Counted from the stretch's first letter, positions 46,209 to 54,818 are shown. The stretch: 64,000 bases of DNA from Parapedobacter lycopersici (GCF_024643285.1 NZ_JAMSLW010000004.1:310001-374000); one strand, 5' to 3'. Translations and numbers: made by a program. Notes: generated by a model from the letters alone, not told the origin.

Positions 46209-46309
46209 ATCTTAGGTATTTAACGATCAGCGTTCACACGGCCAATTGGTACAACTGACGATTCATCCGTTTAGCCTGCTCGGAATTCCTGCAAGCTGCT
46301 TTCCTGTAT

Positions 46310-47338
46310 TCAACGAAGAATATTTTCCAGTACCTGCAATGTTCCCTGGCCGGCATCCATGCGAACCCGCGCCCCGATTGGCAGGATAAACTGCTCATCA
46401 ATATGCCCAATCCGTGCTCCCTGATATGCCGGTATTCCCAACGGCTTAACGTAATCGTTTAGTACCTGATCCAGGGTAAGGGAATTTCTTGGGTTTTTCG
46501 CTTGGCAGTCCGAACACTTACCAAAAATCAGCCCTTTAATCTTGGATAACGCGCCCGTTAGCGCCAGCTGGCTGAACATCCGGTCGATCCGGTACGGTTC
46601 TTCACCGATATCCTCCAGAAAGAGCAGGCTATTCTCGAAATCAGGGAAATACCGGGAACCGGCAATACCGGCCAGTACCGTAAGATTTCCCCCCAGGAGC
46701 CGGCCCTCAGCCGAGCCGGAAGAAATCGGACGGAATTCCTTTTTGTCTGTAGCATACACCGGCGGCTTCCCTTCAAAAAACAGCTGCGTAAACTGGTTGT
46801 TGACCATGGATGTCCAAACGCTATTAGCCACCGCCCCATGGAACGTAATCAGTCCCGTCTGCGTATAAATAGCCTGATGAAAAGCTGTAATATCGCTGTA
46901 GCCCATAAAAATTTTAGGATTCCGTGCGATCAAGCCATAATCCAGCCGGCTGAGCAGTCGGGCCGCACCCGACCCGCCGCGGAGGCAAACGATGGCTTTG
47001 ACTTCCGGGTCGCTGAACATGCGGTGTATGTCGGCTATCCGTTCTTCATCCGTACCGGCCAGATACCCGTATTTTTTACCTACATGCTGCCCCCATTTGA
47101 CGCGAAGTCCGAGTGCAGCAAAATTAGCTTCGGCAATCGCATAGCCTTTGTCGTCGACCAATGGCGATGACGGAGTAATGATCCCGACGGTATCCCCCTT
47201 TTTTATTCGCCTGGGATAAATGGCAGCCCGTTGTCCGGCGAGTGAATCACTTACCGCTCCAAAAGCCGGCAATGTATTTCCCAGGGCCATTGAGGCAATT
47301 CCTGTGCTACCTATTTTCAAGAATGTACGTTTGTCCAT
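46310..47338 (-). CDS. LD-carboxypeptidase, S66 family, with export signal (LdcA/YkfA-like)
   Basis: Serine peptidase that removes the terminal D-Ala from murein tetrapeptides. I take the ATG at 47338 (MDKRTFLKIG), 342 residues, since the longer frame would overlap dihydroorotase and its extra residues look random. The triad is Ser148 (GYSDITAFH), Glu242 (FLEDIGEEPYRID) and His312 (RIGHIDEQ), and RGGSGAARLL is the adjacent conserved loop. The N-terminus looks like a signal (Lys-Arg before a hydrophobic stretch ending near PAFGA), unlike the cytosolic enzyme of Escherichia coli, so it probably acts in the periplasm. It follows dihydroorotase by 13 bases. Confidence 0.92.
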   Translation of the reverse strand: MDKRTFLKIGSTGIASMALGNTLPAFGAVSDSLAGQRAAIYPRRIKKGDTVGIITPSSPLVDDKGYAIAEANFAALGLRVKWGQHVGKKYGYLAGTDEERIADIHRMFSDPEVKAIVCLRGGSGAARLLSRLDYGLIARNPKIFMGYSDITAFHQAIYTQTGLITFHGAVANSVWTSMVNNQFTQLFFEGKPPVYATDKKEFRPISSGSAEGRLLGGNLTVLAGIAGSRYFPDFENSLLFLEDIGEEPYRIDRMFSQLALTGALSKIKGLIFGKCSDCQAKNPRNSLTLDQVLNDYVKPLGIPAYQGARIGHIDEQFILPIGARVRMDAGQGTLQVLENILR

Positions 47339-47351
47339 TACAGTCAGTATA

Positions 47352-48689
47352 TCATGATCGGTTAAATACCAGCCGTTTTCCGGAGCTTCCCTCAAGAAGC
47401 TCGCCGTCACGGTAAACCAGGTTCCCCGATACCAGCGTGTGGGTGATGGTTGATTTAAAGGTATGTCCCTCAAATGGCGACCATCCGCATTTAGCAAGCA
47501 TGTTGGCTTTCGTGACCGTATATGGTTTGTTTAAATCCACCAAAACCAAGTCAGCCCAATACCCCTCTCTTACAAACCCGCGGTTATTGACCTGAAAACA
47601 GATCGCCGTATTGTGTGCGGTTTTCTGCACCAGCTCTTCCAGTGTCAGCTCTCCATTGTGATGAAGGTCGAGCAATGCCTGCAGCGCATGTTGCACGAGC
47701 GGTCCGCCGGATGGCGCCTGTAGATAAGGCTGCGACTTTTCGTCAAGCGTATGTGGCGCATGATCCGTGGCGATAACATCAATATGGCCATCCCGTACCG
47801 CTGCAAGGATTCCACGGCGGTCTTCTGCGGTTTTCACGGCCGGATTCCATTTAATGAAGTTGCCCTTCCCGGCGTAGTCCGCATCGCTGAACCAAAGGTG
47901 ATGTATACAGGCTTCTGCTGTAATGCGTTTCGCTTCCAATGGGATGGAAGCATCAAACAATAGGGCTTCCCGTGCCGTTGAAATATGCAGGATATGCAGG
48001 CGGGAGCCGTGTTTCTTAGCCAGTTCAACCGCACGCGACGACGAGATAAAACACGCTTCCGATGAGCGGATTAATGGATGCATATCCGGTGTCAGTGCAT
48101 CGCCGTAAATTGCCTTGAATTTTGCGAGGTTCTGCCGAATTGTCGCTTCATCTTCGCAGTGGGTGGCAATCAGCATAGGTGCCTGCGCAAATATCCGCTC
48201 CAGGGTATATTCGTCATCCACCAGCATATTACCGGTAGATGATCCCATGAACACCTTAATCCCGCATACCGTGCGTGGATCGGTGCGGAGCACTTCGTCC
48301 AGGTTATCGTTAGCGGCGCCCATGTAAAACGAGTAGTTCGCGAGCGAGCGCTGGGCTGCAATATCAAATTTCTCCTGCAACAGGGCCTGTGTAAGCGTAT
48401 TGGGAACAGTGTTGGGCATTTCCATGAACGAGGTAGTCCCCCCCGCTACTGCCGCCCGACTCTCGTGCCAGATATCAGCCTTGTGCGTAAGACCGGGTTC
48501 ACGGAAATGCACCTGGTCATCGATCAGACCGGGTAACAGGTATTGTCCCTCCGCATCGATCTCGATTTCCGCCCGCTCGGTAAGCTGCGGTGCAATCTTT
48601 TGGATGATCCCGTCCCGGATGTATAGGTCGGCAACGAAAATCTGTCCTTCATTGACAATGGTGGCGACTTTAATAAGTATAGCAGGCAT
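47352..48689 (-). CDS. pyrC: Dihydroorotase with Gln at the first metal-ligand position
   Basis: Pyrimidine biosynthesis enzyme closing carbamoyl aspartate to dihydroorotate, 445 residues, cytosolic. The amidohydrolase signature is LLPGLIDDQVHFREPG, where the usual His-x-His is Gln59-Val-His61. The other key sites are present: Lys145 (GIKVFMGSS), His177 (ATHCED), His235 (LHILHIS) and catalytic Asp309 (IATDHAPHT). MPNT and FNRS-type ends are normal. The same variant motif may be general in Bacteroidota. It is the first gene of a unit that continues into LD-carboxypeptidase. Confidence 0.92.
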   Translation of the reverse strand: MPAILIKVATIVNEGQIFVADLYIRDGIIQKIAPQLTERAEIEIDAEGQYLLPGLIDDQVHFREPGLTHKADIWHESRAAVAGGTTSFMEMPNTVPNTLTQALLQEKFDIAAQRSLANYSFYMGAANDNLDEVLRTDPRTVCGIKVFMGSSTGNMLVDDEYTLERIFAQAPMLIATHCEDEATIRQNLAKFKAIYGDALTPDMHPLIRSSEACFISSSRAVELAKKHGSRLHILHISTAREALLFDASIPLEAKRITAEACIHHLWFSDADYAGKGNFIKWNPAVKTAEDRRGILAAVRDGHIDVIATDHAPHTLDEKSQPYLQAPSGGPLVQHALQALLDLHHNGELTLEELVQKTAHNTAICFQVNNRGFVREGYWADLVLVDLNKPYTVTKANMLAKCGWSPFEGHTFKSTITHTLVSGNLVYRDGELLEGSSGKRLVFNRS

Positions 48690-48763
48690 ACCTTTTTACT
48701 TTTATCGTGGTGCCGTATGTAGCATTTAGGATTATTTCAGGAAGGCAACAGCCCACCCGTAGG

Positions 48764-48795
48764 CAAAGATACATAAATCGAATGCCATCTGTCAA
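48764..48795 (-). promoter_or_regulatory. Candidate promoter of the pyrC / LD-carboxypeptidase unit
   Basis: On the minus strand TTG (48795-48793) is followed after 21 bases by TATCTTTG (48771-48764), a perfect TAnnTTTG match. A leader of about 70 bases to the ATG at 48689 would result. The remaining gap (48690-48845) shows nothing else. Confidence 0.5.
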
Positions 48796-48845
48796 CACGG
48801 GGCAGCTAAACTTTAACTTGGCCACGGCAGCCCAAAACCTCCCGG

Positions 48846-49397
48846 TTATCCGTTTGACGTACTGTCTACGGGCAGGTTATTGGACGTGCTGTCCACAGGT
48901 AGCTCATTGTCCGTACTATCCACGGGTAACTCATGGTCCGTGCTGTCTACAGGCAGCTCATGATCCGTTGAGTCTGAAGGCAACTCATTGCCCGGGTCCT
49001 CACCTTCTTTATAAATCAGCCGCGCCACACCGTCAACACATTTCACCCCAATCGGTTCCGGCGCCATGGCACAGTCTGAGTTGTTACCCCCCCACTTATT
49101 GTTAAACTTGGTCTCCAGTTCCGTATACAGTGCTACCCTGCTTAAGAAGTGTTCCGTATCGATCTTATTGGAATATGCAACATAACCACTCGGTCCCCCG
49201 CAGGGTTTACGCCCGATTGCCGTATAGGCCCACTGGGTGGAATCCGTACAGGATTCCTTTTTGGAAAGCCCGTCGATTTCCGCATACAATTGCTTAAGTA
49301 TCTTTGCATCAGCGCCTTTCTCATCATATTCAGGTGATTCACAGGAAAAGCACACGAATAGCAGGGCCATTCCTGCCATATAATGTAACGTACTCAT
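48846..49397 (-). CDS. Small Cys-rich lipoprotein with C-terminal nine-residue repeats
   Basis: Function not recognised. The 183 residues have a lipoprotein signal (FVCFSCE, Cys19) and a globular part of about 115 residues with four further cysteines (50, 66, 109, 120) likely to form two disulphides, containing QWAYTAIGRKPCGGPSGYVA. A tail follows with five tandem copies of a nine-residue unit (NELPVDSTD-like) at 137-181. Only the tail is repetitive. It probably lies at the cell surface or in the periplasm. No operon partner is evident, and it points towards pyrC with a 156-base gap. Confidence 0.78.
   Translation of the reverse strand: MSTLHYMAGMALLFVCFSCESPEYDEKGADAKILKQLYAEIDGLSKKESCTDSTQWAYTAIGRKPCGGPSGYVAYSNKIDTEHFLSRVALYTELETKFNNKWGGNNSDCAMAPEPIGVKCVDGVARLIYKEGEDPGNELPSDSTDHELPVDSTDHELPVDSTDNELPVDSTSNNLPVDSTSNG
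48855..48989 (-). repeat. Five tandem 27-bp in-frame repeats
   Basis: The units encode NELPSDSTD, HELPVDSTD (twice), NELPVDSTS and NNLPVDSTS. The bases differ at several positions between units, mostly silent or Asp/Ser and His/Asn changes. The length is a multiple of three, so copy-number change would keep the frame. Confidence 0.9.
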
Positions 49398-49511
49398 AAG
49401 TATAATTTTAACTGTAATCTGTTTGTATCTGTTAAGCCTATATGCAAAATTCAGACCACAGGGGCTAAAATGGCAGTAAAAAATACAATTCCACGGTACA
49501 GGCCAAAAAAA

Positions 49512-49541
49512 GGCGCGCGGAAATCGAAATTTCCGCGCGCC
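49512..49541 (-). terminator. Intrinsic terminator after the Arg/Tyr-rich protein gene
   Basis: A perfect 13-bp stem (GGCGCGCGGAAAT with its complement) closes a CGAA loop. On the minus strand it is followed by a run of seven T (plus-strand A at 49505-49511). It lies 22 bases after the stop of the gene at 49564. Confidence 0.88.
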
Positions 49542-49563
49542 TCGCTATGCGATTAAAATGGGA

Positions 49564-50049
49564 TTACATTGGTAAATTAGCCATAAACTGCACATTCACC
49601 GACCCCAGGTTAAGCCCAACCATAAACGAGGGCATGGCCTGTGCAAAAACCCACGCATTATGCTGCCGGTAAACGTATCCCCTACGGTAGGGGTCATAGT
49701 ACGTGCGATAGGCTGGGAAATACACGTATTCTGACCGATGGTAAAACCGGGAGCCGTAGTACCAGGCGTCGTGGTCACGGTAGCGTTTGCCCCGTTGTTT
49801 GACATATTTCCGGTAAGCCTTATCGCGTTCCCGATAATACTCACGGTATGAATTACCCCGGTGGCCTTCGTATTCGCGAACCCGGTAATGTCCACCGTTT
49901 GCATAATGGTGCCCACCCCGTTCATGCCGGTATTTCGGATGTTCTTTTCCATTACCCCGGCCATGGCCGCGCCCACGCTGCGCGTAAGCATCGCTGAAAC
50001 TCATTATTCCGAATACAATCGCAACAACATAAATGACTAACTTTTTCAT
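49564..50049 (-). CDS. Exported basic Arg/Tyr/His/Gly-rich protein of unknown function
   Basis: Not recognised. The 161 residues have a signal peptide ending near DAYAQ. The mature part is very rich in Arg, His, Tyr and Gly (GRGHGRGNG; REYYRERDKAYRKYVKQRG) and ends in a hydrophobic, Met-rich stretch (AQAMPSFMVGLNLGSVN). The composition fits a cell-envelope protein that binds acidic polymers, and the HGRG and YRRGY parts may bind metal or RNA, but neither can be shown. An AGGAG sequence lies about 20 bases before the ATG. It has its own terminator, so it is monocistronic. Confidence 0.75.
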   Translation of the reverse strand: MKKLVIYVVAIVFGIMSFSDAYAQRGRGHGRGNGKEHPKYRHERGGHHYANGGHYRVREYEGHRGNSYREYYRERDKAYRKYVKQRGKRYRDHDAWYYGSRFYHRSEYVYFPAYRTYYDPYRRGYVYRQHNAWVFAQAMPSFMVGLNLGSVNVQFMANLPM

Positions 50050-50167
50050 GGCTCTGCGTTTTACGTTACTCCTAATTTATTCCTTGACTCCTTTTGTGGA
50101 TTGGACTACTAAAAGTGTGCCGAGGTTTAATGGAATAAATGTCCTATGGAATAATGGAGGTATCGCA

Positions 50168-50181
50168 GGGCGATATCGCCC
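50168..50181. repeat. Perfect 14-bp palindrome next to mutS
   Basis: GGGCGATATCGCCC lies 3 bases after the mutS stop. It has no T-run on either side, so it is not a standard terminator. It could be a short hairpin or a protein-binding site. Confidence 0.4.
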
Positions 50182-50184
50182 GGG

Positions 50185-52797
50185 TTAATTCTTCAGCAAT
50201 CGCTGTATCTCATCCAGTTTCATCAACGCCTCAACGGGGGTTAATGTATTGACGTCAAGATTATTGAGCATATCCCGTATTTTAACGAGAATAGGGTCGT
50301 CAATGGAGAACATCTGCAACTGATAGGCCTGCTTCTGGATTTTTTTCATGCTGTCCTTAATCTGCTCCCCTCCGGTACGCTCCTGTTCCAGACGCTTGAG
50401 GATATCTGTGGCACGCTGCAACAATTTGGGGGGCATTCCTGCCAGTTTAGCCACATGGATACCGAAGCTATGCTCACTTCCCCCCGGAACCAGCTTGCGG
50501 AGAAAAATCACCTTATTATTTACTTCCTTGACTGATACATTGAAATTTTTGATCCGGGAAAATGAATTGGTTAATTCATTCAGTTCGTGATAATGTGTGG
50601 CAAAGAGTGTCTTCGCCCGGGCTACAGGGTGACTATGCAGGAACTCCGCAATGGCCCATGCGATGGAAATACCGTCATACGTGCTGGTACCGCGTCCAAT
50701 CTCATCGAGCAGGATCAGGCTCCGCGGCGAAAGGTTATTCATGATGCTTGCCGTCTCGTTCATTTCCACCATAAACGTGGACTCACCCGACGAGAGATTA
50801 TCGGATGCCCCCACCCGCGTGAATATCTTATCAACCAGTCCAATCCGTGCCGCAGTTGCGGGAACAAAGCTTCCCATCTGGGCCATTAGTACGATAAGCG
50901 CGGTCTGCCGGAGCAGTGCCGATTTACCTGCCATGTTCGGACCGGTAATAATGATAATCTGCTGCGTCTCGGTGTCAAGAAACACGTCATTGGTAATATA
51001 ATCTTCCCCGGCCGGAAGCTGTTGTTCAATTACCGGATGGCGGCCGCCTTTGATATCAATGGCATCACTTTCACTTATTTCGGGTTTGATGTAGTAATTT
51101 TTTTCGGCGATTACCGCAAAATTGAGCAGTACATCGAGGCGGGCAACCAGCTGCGCGTCGCATTGCACGGGTTTTATATAGGCCGCAACAGCAGCCAGCA
51201 ACTCGGCATATAAACGGGTTTCAATCGCCTGGATTTTTTCTTCGGCCCCGAGAATCTGTTCCTCGTATTCCTTCAGCTCTTCGGTAATGTACCGCTCGGC
51301 ATTGACCAGTGTCTGTTTCCGGATCCAACTGGCAGGTACTTTATCTTTGTGCGCATTGGTTACCTCAAGGTAGTAACCAAACACGTTGTTGAAGGCAATT
51401 TTCAGCGAGGGAATACCCGTCACCTCCGCTTCCCTTTTCTGGATTTCGAGCAGGTAATCTTTACCTCCGTAGGCAACTTTACGCAGCTTATCAAGGGTTT
51501 CATCAACGCCATCGGCAATCACATTCCCCTTATTTACCTGTACCGGTGGTTCGGACTGGAGCTGTGCCTCCATCCGGTCGCGGATAGGCTGGCACGGATC
51601 CAGCTGCGCGGCAATGGCCTGCAGGGCCGGGGTGCCGGCCGTGGCGGTCAGTGCTTTCAGCTTTTCAACAGCATGCAGCGCACGCTTAAGCTGAATGACT
51701 TCCCTTGGATTGGCCTTCAGCAGGCCGATCTTACTGATCAGCCGCTCCAGGTCACCGATCTGCCTGATTTCACTTACCAGTGCCTCCCGGAGGTCTTTGT
51801 TGGCGTATAAATAATCCACGACCTCCAGCCGTTCGCTAATGGCCTTCTTTTCTTTTAATGGCATTACCATCCAGCGCTTGAGTAACCGGGCGCCCATCGG
51901 CGAAGCAGTTTGGTCAAGCACATCGGCTAACGTAACGGCATTTTCGTTGGCCGAGCCCACCAATTCCAGGTTCCGGATGGTAAAACGGTCGAGCCACATG
52001 TAATGATCTTCCTCAATCCGGGAGATACTGGAAATATGCTGCAGATCCCGGTGTTCGGTTTCATTGAGGTAATGCAGGGCAACACCCGCAGCCACGATAC
52101 CAAGAGACAACCGGTCGATGCCGAATCCTTTCAGCGACTGCACTTCGAAATGCTTGTGCAGTGCCTCTTCGGCATAGCTACCTGTATAAGGCCACTCGTC
52201 CAGGGTATAGGTATAAAACTGATTACCGAAATGCTCGACAAAAAGCCTGTGTTGCCGCTTGCCCATAATAACCTCGGTCGGCTTTAGCCCCTGCAGCAGC
52301 TTGTCGATATAAGCTGCATTTCCCTGTGCCACCAGAAACTCACCGGTAGAAATATCAAGAAAAGAAATACCGATCAGGTTTTTATCGAAAAAAATGGAGG
52401 CCAGGTAGTTATTGGCCTTTTGCTGCACAATATTATCACTGTAGGAAACCCCGGGTGTAACCAATTCCGTTACGCCACGCTTCACAATAGTTTTAGTGGT
52501 CTTGGGGTCCTCCAGCTGATCGCAGATGGCAACACGCTGCCCGGCCCGGACAAGCTTGGGCAGGTATGTTTCCAGGGAATGGTGCGGGAAACCGGCAAGT
52601 GCCGTTTCGGACTCGCTGCCATTACCCCGTTTGGTCAGCACAATACCGAGTATCCGGGCTGCTTTTATTGCGTCTTCACCAAAAGTCTCGTAAAAATCGC
52701 CTACGCGGAACAACAGCAGGGCACCGGGATATTTCACCTTAATGCTGTTGTACTGCTGCATCAAAGGGGTTTCTTTTTTCTTTGCTGATTTTGCCAA
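50185..52797 (-). CDS. mutS: DNA mismatch repair protein MutS, probable TTG start
   Basis: Recognises mismatches and starts repair. I choose the TTG at 52797 (giving [10 protein letters not shown]), 870 residues, because the frame upstream to 53145 encodes 116 residues unlike MutS and covers the divergent mtgA gene. The mismatch-reading Phe35-Tyr36-Glu37 ([12 protein letters not shown]), Walker [23 protein letters not shown] and ATHYHEL are all present. Near the C-terminus QLQMF (826-830) looks like a sliding-clamp-binding motif. An AGGAG lies 16 bases before the TTG, which is long spacing. Confidence 0.94.
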   Translation of the reverse strand: MAKSAKKKETPLMQQYNSIKVKYPGALLLFRVGDFYETFGEDAIKAARILGIVLTKRGNGSESETALAGFPHHSLETYLPKLVRAGQRVAICDQLEDPKTTKTIVKRGVTELVTPGVSYSDNIVQQKANNYLASIFFDKNLIGISFLDISTGEFLVAQGNAAYIDKLLQGLKPTEVIMGKRQHRLFVEHFGNQFYTYTLDEWPYTGSYAEEALHKHFEVQSLKGFGIDRLSLGIVAAGVALHYLNETEHRDLQHISSISRIEEDHYMWLDRFTIRNLELVGSANENAVTLADVLDQTASPMGARLLKRWMVMPLKEKKAISERLEVVDYLYANKDLREALVSEIRQIGDLERLISKIGLLKANPREVIQLKRALHAVEKLKALTATAGTPALQAIAAQLDPCQPIRDRMEAQLQSEPPVQVNKGNVIADGVDETLDKLRKVAYGGKDYLLEIQKREAEVTGIPSLKIAFNNVFGYYLEVTNAHKDKVPASWIRKQTLVNAERYITEELKEYEEQILGAEEKIQAIETRLYAELLAAVAAYIKPVQCDAQLVARLDVLLNFAVIAEKNYYIKPEISESDAIDIKGGRHPVIEQQLPAGEDYITNDVFLDTETQQIIIITGPNMAGKSALLRQTALIVLMAQMGSFVPATAARIGLVDKIFTRVGASDNLSSGESTFMVEMNETASIMNNLSPRSLILLDEIGRGTSTYDGISIAWAIAEFLHSHPVARAKTLFATHYHELNELTNSFSRIKNFNVSVKEVNNKVIFLRKLVPGGSEHSFGIHVAKLAGMPPKLLQRATDILKRLEQERTGGEQIKDSMKKIQKQAYQLQMFSIDDPILVKIRDMLNNLDVNTLTPVEALMKLDEIQRLLKN

Positions 52798-52827
52798 AAT
52801 AGACGTCGTTTTACTCCTGCGTGGCCG

Positions 52828-52858
52828 TAAAAATAGAACAATTGGCGGGATTTGGCAA
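52828..52858 (-). promoter_or_regulatory. Possible mutS promoter
   Basis: On the minus strand TTG (52858-52856), 20 bases, then TATTTTTA (52835-52828; one mismatch from TAnnTTTG). It sits about 30 bases before the proposed TTG start. Confidence 0.35.
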
Positions 52859-52880
52859 TGGATAATTGTGAATCGGTCGG

Positions 52881-52910
52881 TTGCCTGCTGCCAACTATTC
52901 CGTATATTCG
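52881..52910 (+). promoter_or_regulatory. Possible mtgA promoter
   Basis: TTG (52881-52883), 19 bases, then TATATTCG (52903-52910; one mismatch). The ATG at 52919 follows closely, so the leader would be very short. It shares a 121-base divergent region with mutS. Confidence 0.4.
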
Positions 52911-52918
52911 TTTTAATT

Positions 52919-53653
52919 ATGGCAGCCAAACTAAGCCGAAAAAAGCGCGTTAAACGTCGGAGACTTCCATTTTCCACCGTCCGGAACAGGTACCTGCGGT
53001 GGGGCCTGCGTATCGTGGTGGGGTTTTTCATGCTTACCGTGGTCTGGGTGCTGGCCCTCCGTTTTGTTAACCCGCCCGTTACCTGGCTGATGGTGCAACG
53101 GGGTTTTGAACGCCAGGGCGAGGGCAAAACATGGAAAATCACCAAGGACTGGCTGGCTTACGATGCCCTTTCGGACAACCTCAAACGGGCGGCGATGGCG
53201 GGCGAAGATGCCCGGTTTACGGAACATTGGGGATTCGATCGCGAGGCTATCGTAGATGCCTACCAGCGCAATAAGACAGGCGGTAAGCTTCGGGGAGGCA
53301 GTACCATTAGCCAACAGACGGCAAAAAACGTCTTTCTCTGGCCAGGGCGTTCCTGGGTTCGAAAGGGATTCGAAACGTACTTCACCCTTCTTATCGAGCT
53401 GCTGTGGAGTAAAAAACGGATCCTCGAGGTCTACCTCAATGTGGTGGAAACCGGCGACGGCCTGTACGGCGCGGAGGCTGCTGCACAATATTATTATGGA
53501 AAGTCGGCGAAAAGCCTGACGAAGCGCCAGGCAGCTTTATTGATTGCGGTTTTACCCAACCCCCGGCGCTGGTCGCCTGTAAAACCCACGGCGTTCATCA
53601 ACCGGAAAGCGAATACCATTGTCCGGTACATGGGACACAGCCGAATACCGTAG
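52919..53653 (+). CDS. mtgA: Monofunctional biosynthetic peptidoglycan transglycosylase
   Basis: Inner-membrane enzyme extending glycan strands from lipid II. I start at 52919 ([10 protein letters not shown]), 244 residues, giving a basic cytosolic tip, one membrane helix at about 32-52 and a GT51 domain. [13 protein letters not shown] carries the catalytic Glu, and [27 protein letters not shown] and [20 protein letters not shown] are the next conserved motifs. No transpeptidase domain follows. The 59 residues of the longer frame overlap mutS antisense and are rejected. Confidence 0.95.
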   Translation: MAAKLSRKKRVKRRRLPFSTVRNRYLRWGLRIVVGFFMLTVVWVLALRFVNPPVTWLMVQRGFERQGEGKTWKITKDWLAYDALSDNLKRAAMAGEDARFTEHWGFDREAIVDAYQRNKTGGKLRGGSTISQQTAKNVFLWPGRSWVRKGFETYFTLLIELLWSKKRILEVYLNVVETGDGLYGAEAAAQYYYGKSAKSLTKRQAALLIAVLPNPRRWSPVKPTAFINRKANTIVRYMGHSRIP

Positions 53654-53673
53654 GGCCGGATAGCGGCAGTCGG

Positions 53674-54129
53674 TTACAAAAACACGTTAGCGTGCCAGCT
53701 CTCGCGAAGCGGTACCTCCCAATGCGTTTCCAGTTCGGGGTAGGTTCCGACCAGGTTGTTGAATACGATGGTTTCATCCGTTACATGCCCCTCGGCGATA
53801 AGCTGTTCAAATGCAGTCCGGGGTACGGCCTGTATCCCCTCGGCATCGCGGTACGCTACCTGCATACGGTCGAATAACTGAAGTCCGGTCTCCGACTCAA
53901 TCGCCTTGAGCAGATGCACCGATTTATCAATAGAACATCCCGTGGGGGGTGCTACTTCATCATCAACCATGACAATGATAAAACGGTCGTAGCGGATTTC
54001 CGTTTTTGCGGCCAGCGACTTGCCGTGGGCCTTCCATTGTGCGGTAAACTCATCCAGCCGGCTTTGAATCAATCCTTTTTCATTTTCCTGCAGCGGCCTG
54101 TTTGCCTGATATATCCATATTCGTTGCAT
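53674..54129 (-). CDS. Conserved protein of unknown function, 151 residues
   Basis: I recognise no domain with confidence. It is a soluble protein with no signal peptide. Visible points are YDRFIIVMVDDEVAPPTGCSIDKSVHLLKAIESE and an ending rich in aromatic residues (HANVFL). Homologues in Bacteroidota are sometimes labelled ABC-transporter ATPase, but there is no Walker motif here, so that label would be wrong. It faces mtgA with 20 bases between stops and follows the DUF420-like gene by 33 bases. Confidence 0.7.
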   Translation of the reverse strand: MQRIWIYQANRPLQENEKGLIQSRLDEFTAQWKAHGKSLAAKTEIRYDRFIIVMVDDEVAPPTGCSIDKSVHLLKAIESETGLQLFDRMQVAYRDAEGIQAVPRTAFEQLIAEGHVTDETIVFNNLVGTYPELETHWEVPLRESWHANVFL

Positions 54130-54161
54130 ACCCTGTAAGCTAAGCTAGTGATTTTTATCGG

Positions 54162-54704
54162 TTAAGTCCCGTAATAGGGTGATATCATGAGGTAAACAAT
54201 GACCCCTGTTGCCGCCACATACAGCCACAGCGGAAAGGTGATCCTGGCCAGCTTCCGGTGCCGTTCAAAATTACCGCTCAGTGCCCGTACAAAAGTCACC
54301 AGCACGAATGGTATGATGACGATGGATAGCAGGATGTGGGTAATGAGAATGAAGAAATACACATACCGGATCGTACCCTCACCACCGTAAGTCGTAGATT
54401 CGGCGGTCATATGATACGCCACATACATCATTAGAAAAGCGACTGAACAGCCGATACAGATCTTTACCAATCGCTCGTGCAGCTTCCTTTTCCCATTGCG
54501 GATCGCCACCACGGCGCATACCAGCAAAACGGCAGTAATGCCGTTAATGGTTGCGTAAATGGGCGGTAAAAACGTTAAAGGCTGGACATCATATCCCAGT
54601 TTCCGCAGGTTGACACCGAATAAGAGTGCCACTACCAACGGGATAACAATGGAAAGAATGACAATCCATTTATTGTATTTCTTTTCTACGGTCTGCTGTG
54701 TCAT
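54162..54704 (-). CDS. DUF420-like membrane protein (oxidase-associated)
   Basis: Polytopic inner-membrane protein of 180 residues, five hydrophobic segments, with conserved His residues in NGKRKLHERLVKICIG and YHMTAES. DUF420 proteins are often encoded beside haem-copper oxidase and SCO genes and are thought to help oxidase assembly. Start at 54704 (MTQQTVEKK) avoids a 12-residue extension that would cover the promoter-like element at 54729. The gap to the SCO gene (54705-54818) holds that element and nothing else. Confidence 0.82.
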   Translation of the reverse strand: MTQQTVEKKYNKWIVILSIVIPLVVALLFGVNLRKLGYDVQPLTFLPPIYATINGITAVLLVCAVVAIRNGKRKLHERLVKICIGCSVAFLMMYVAYHMTAESTTYGGEGTIRYVYFFILITHILLSIVIIPFVLVTFVRALSGNFERHRKLARITFPLWLYVAATGVIVYLMISPYYGT

Positions 54705-54728
54705 GAGGTGAAGTCGCTTCGCTAAGCA

Positions 54729-54736
54729 CAAAGATA
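54729..54736 (-). promoter_or_regulatory. Possible -7 element before the DUF420 gene
   Basis: On the minus strand this is TATCTTTG, a perfect TAnnTTTG match, about 25 bases before the ATG at 54704. The expected upstream TTG is not at standard distance. Confidence 0.35.
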
Positions 54737-54818
54737 ACAAGAACAGGGACTAAAGGGAAAAGAACGGAGTTTAATGACAAGAAGATGAGAGTCGCGCATG
54801 AGCGGACCTTCCGATGGT

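Noticed and set aside
47339-47497. Upstream extension of the LD-carboxypeptidase to 47497
   Set aside because: It would overlap pyrC by more than 140 bases; the ATG at 47338 gives a clean signal-like start.
48855-48989. Array resembling short CRISPR repeats
   Set aside because: Units are contiguous, in frame and without spacers, and they encode a Pro/Asp/Ser/Thr tail.
48707-49105. 132-residue plus-strand frame with Cys/His-rich repeats
   Set aside because: Mirror of the in-frame 27-bp repeats of the lipoprotein gene; the opposite strand has a signal peptide and globular domain.
52798-53145. Upstream extension of mutS to 53145
   Set aside because: The 116 residues lack MutS similarity and overlap mtgA on the other strand; the TTG at 52797 gives the normal N-terminus.
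54705-54818. Open frames between the DUF420-like and SCO genes
   Set aside because: Short and without coding character; the gap holds only a -7-like element.
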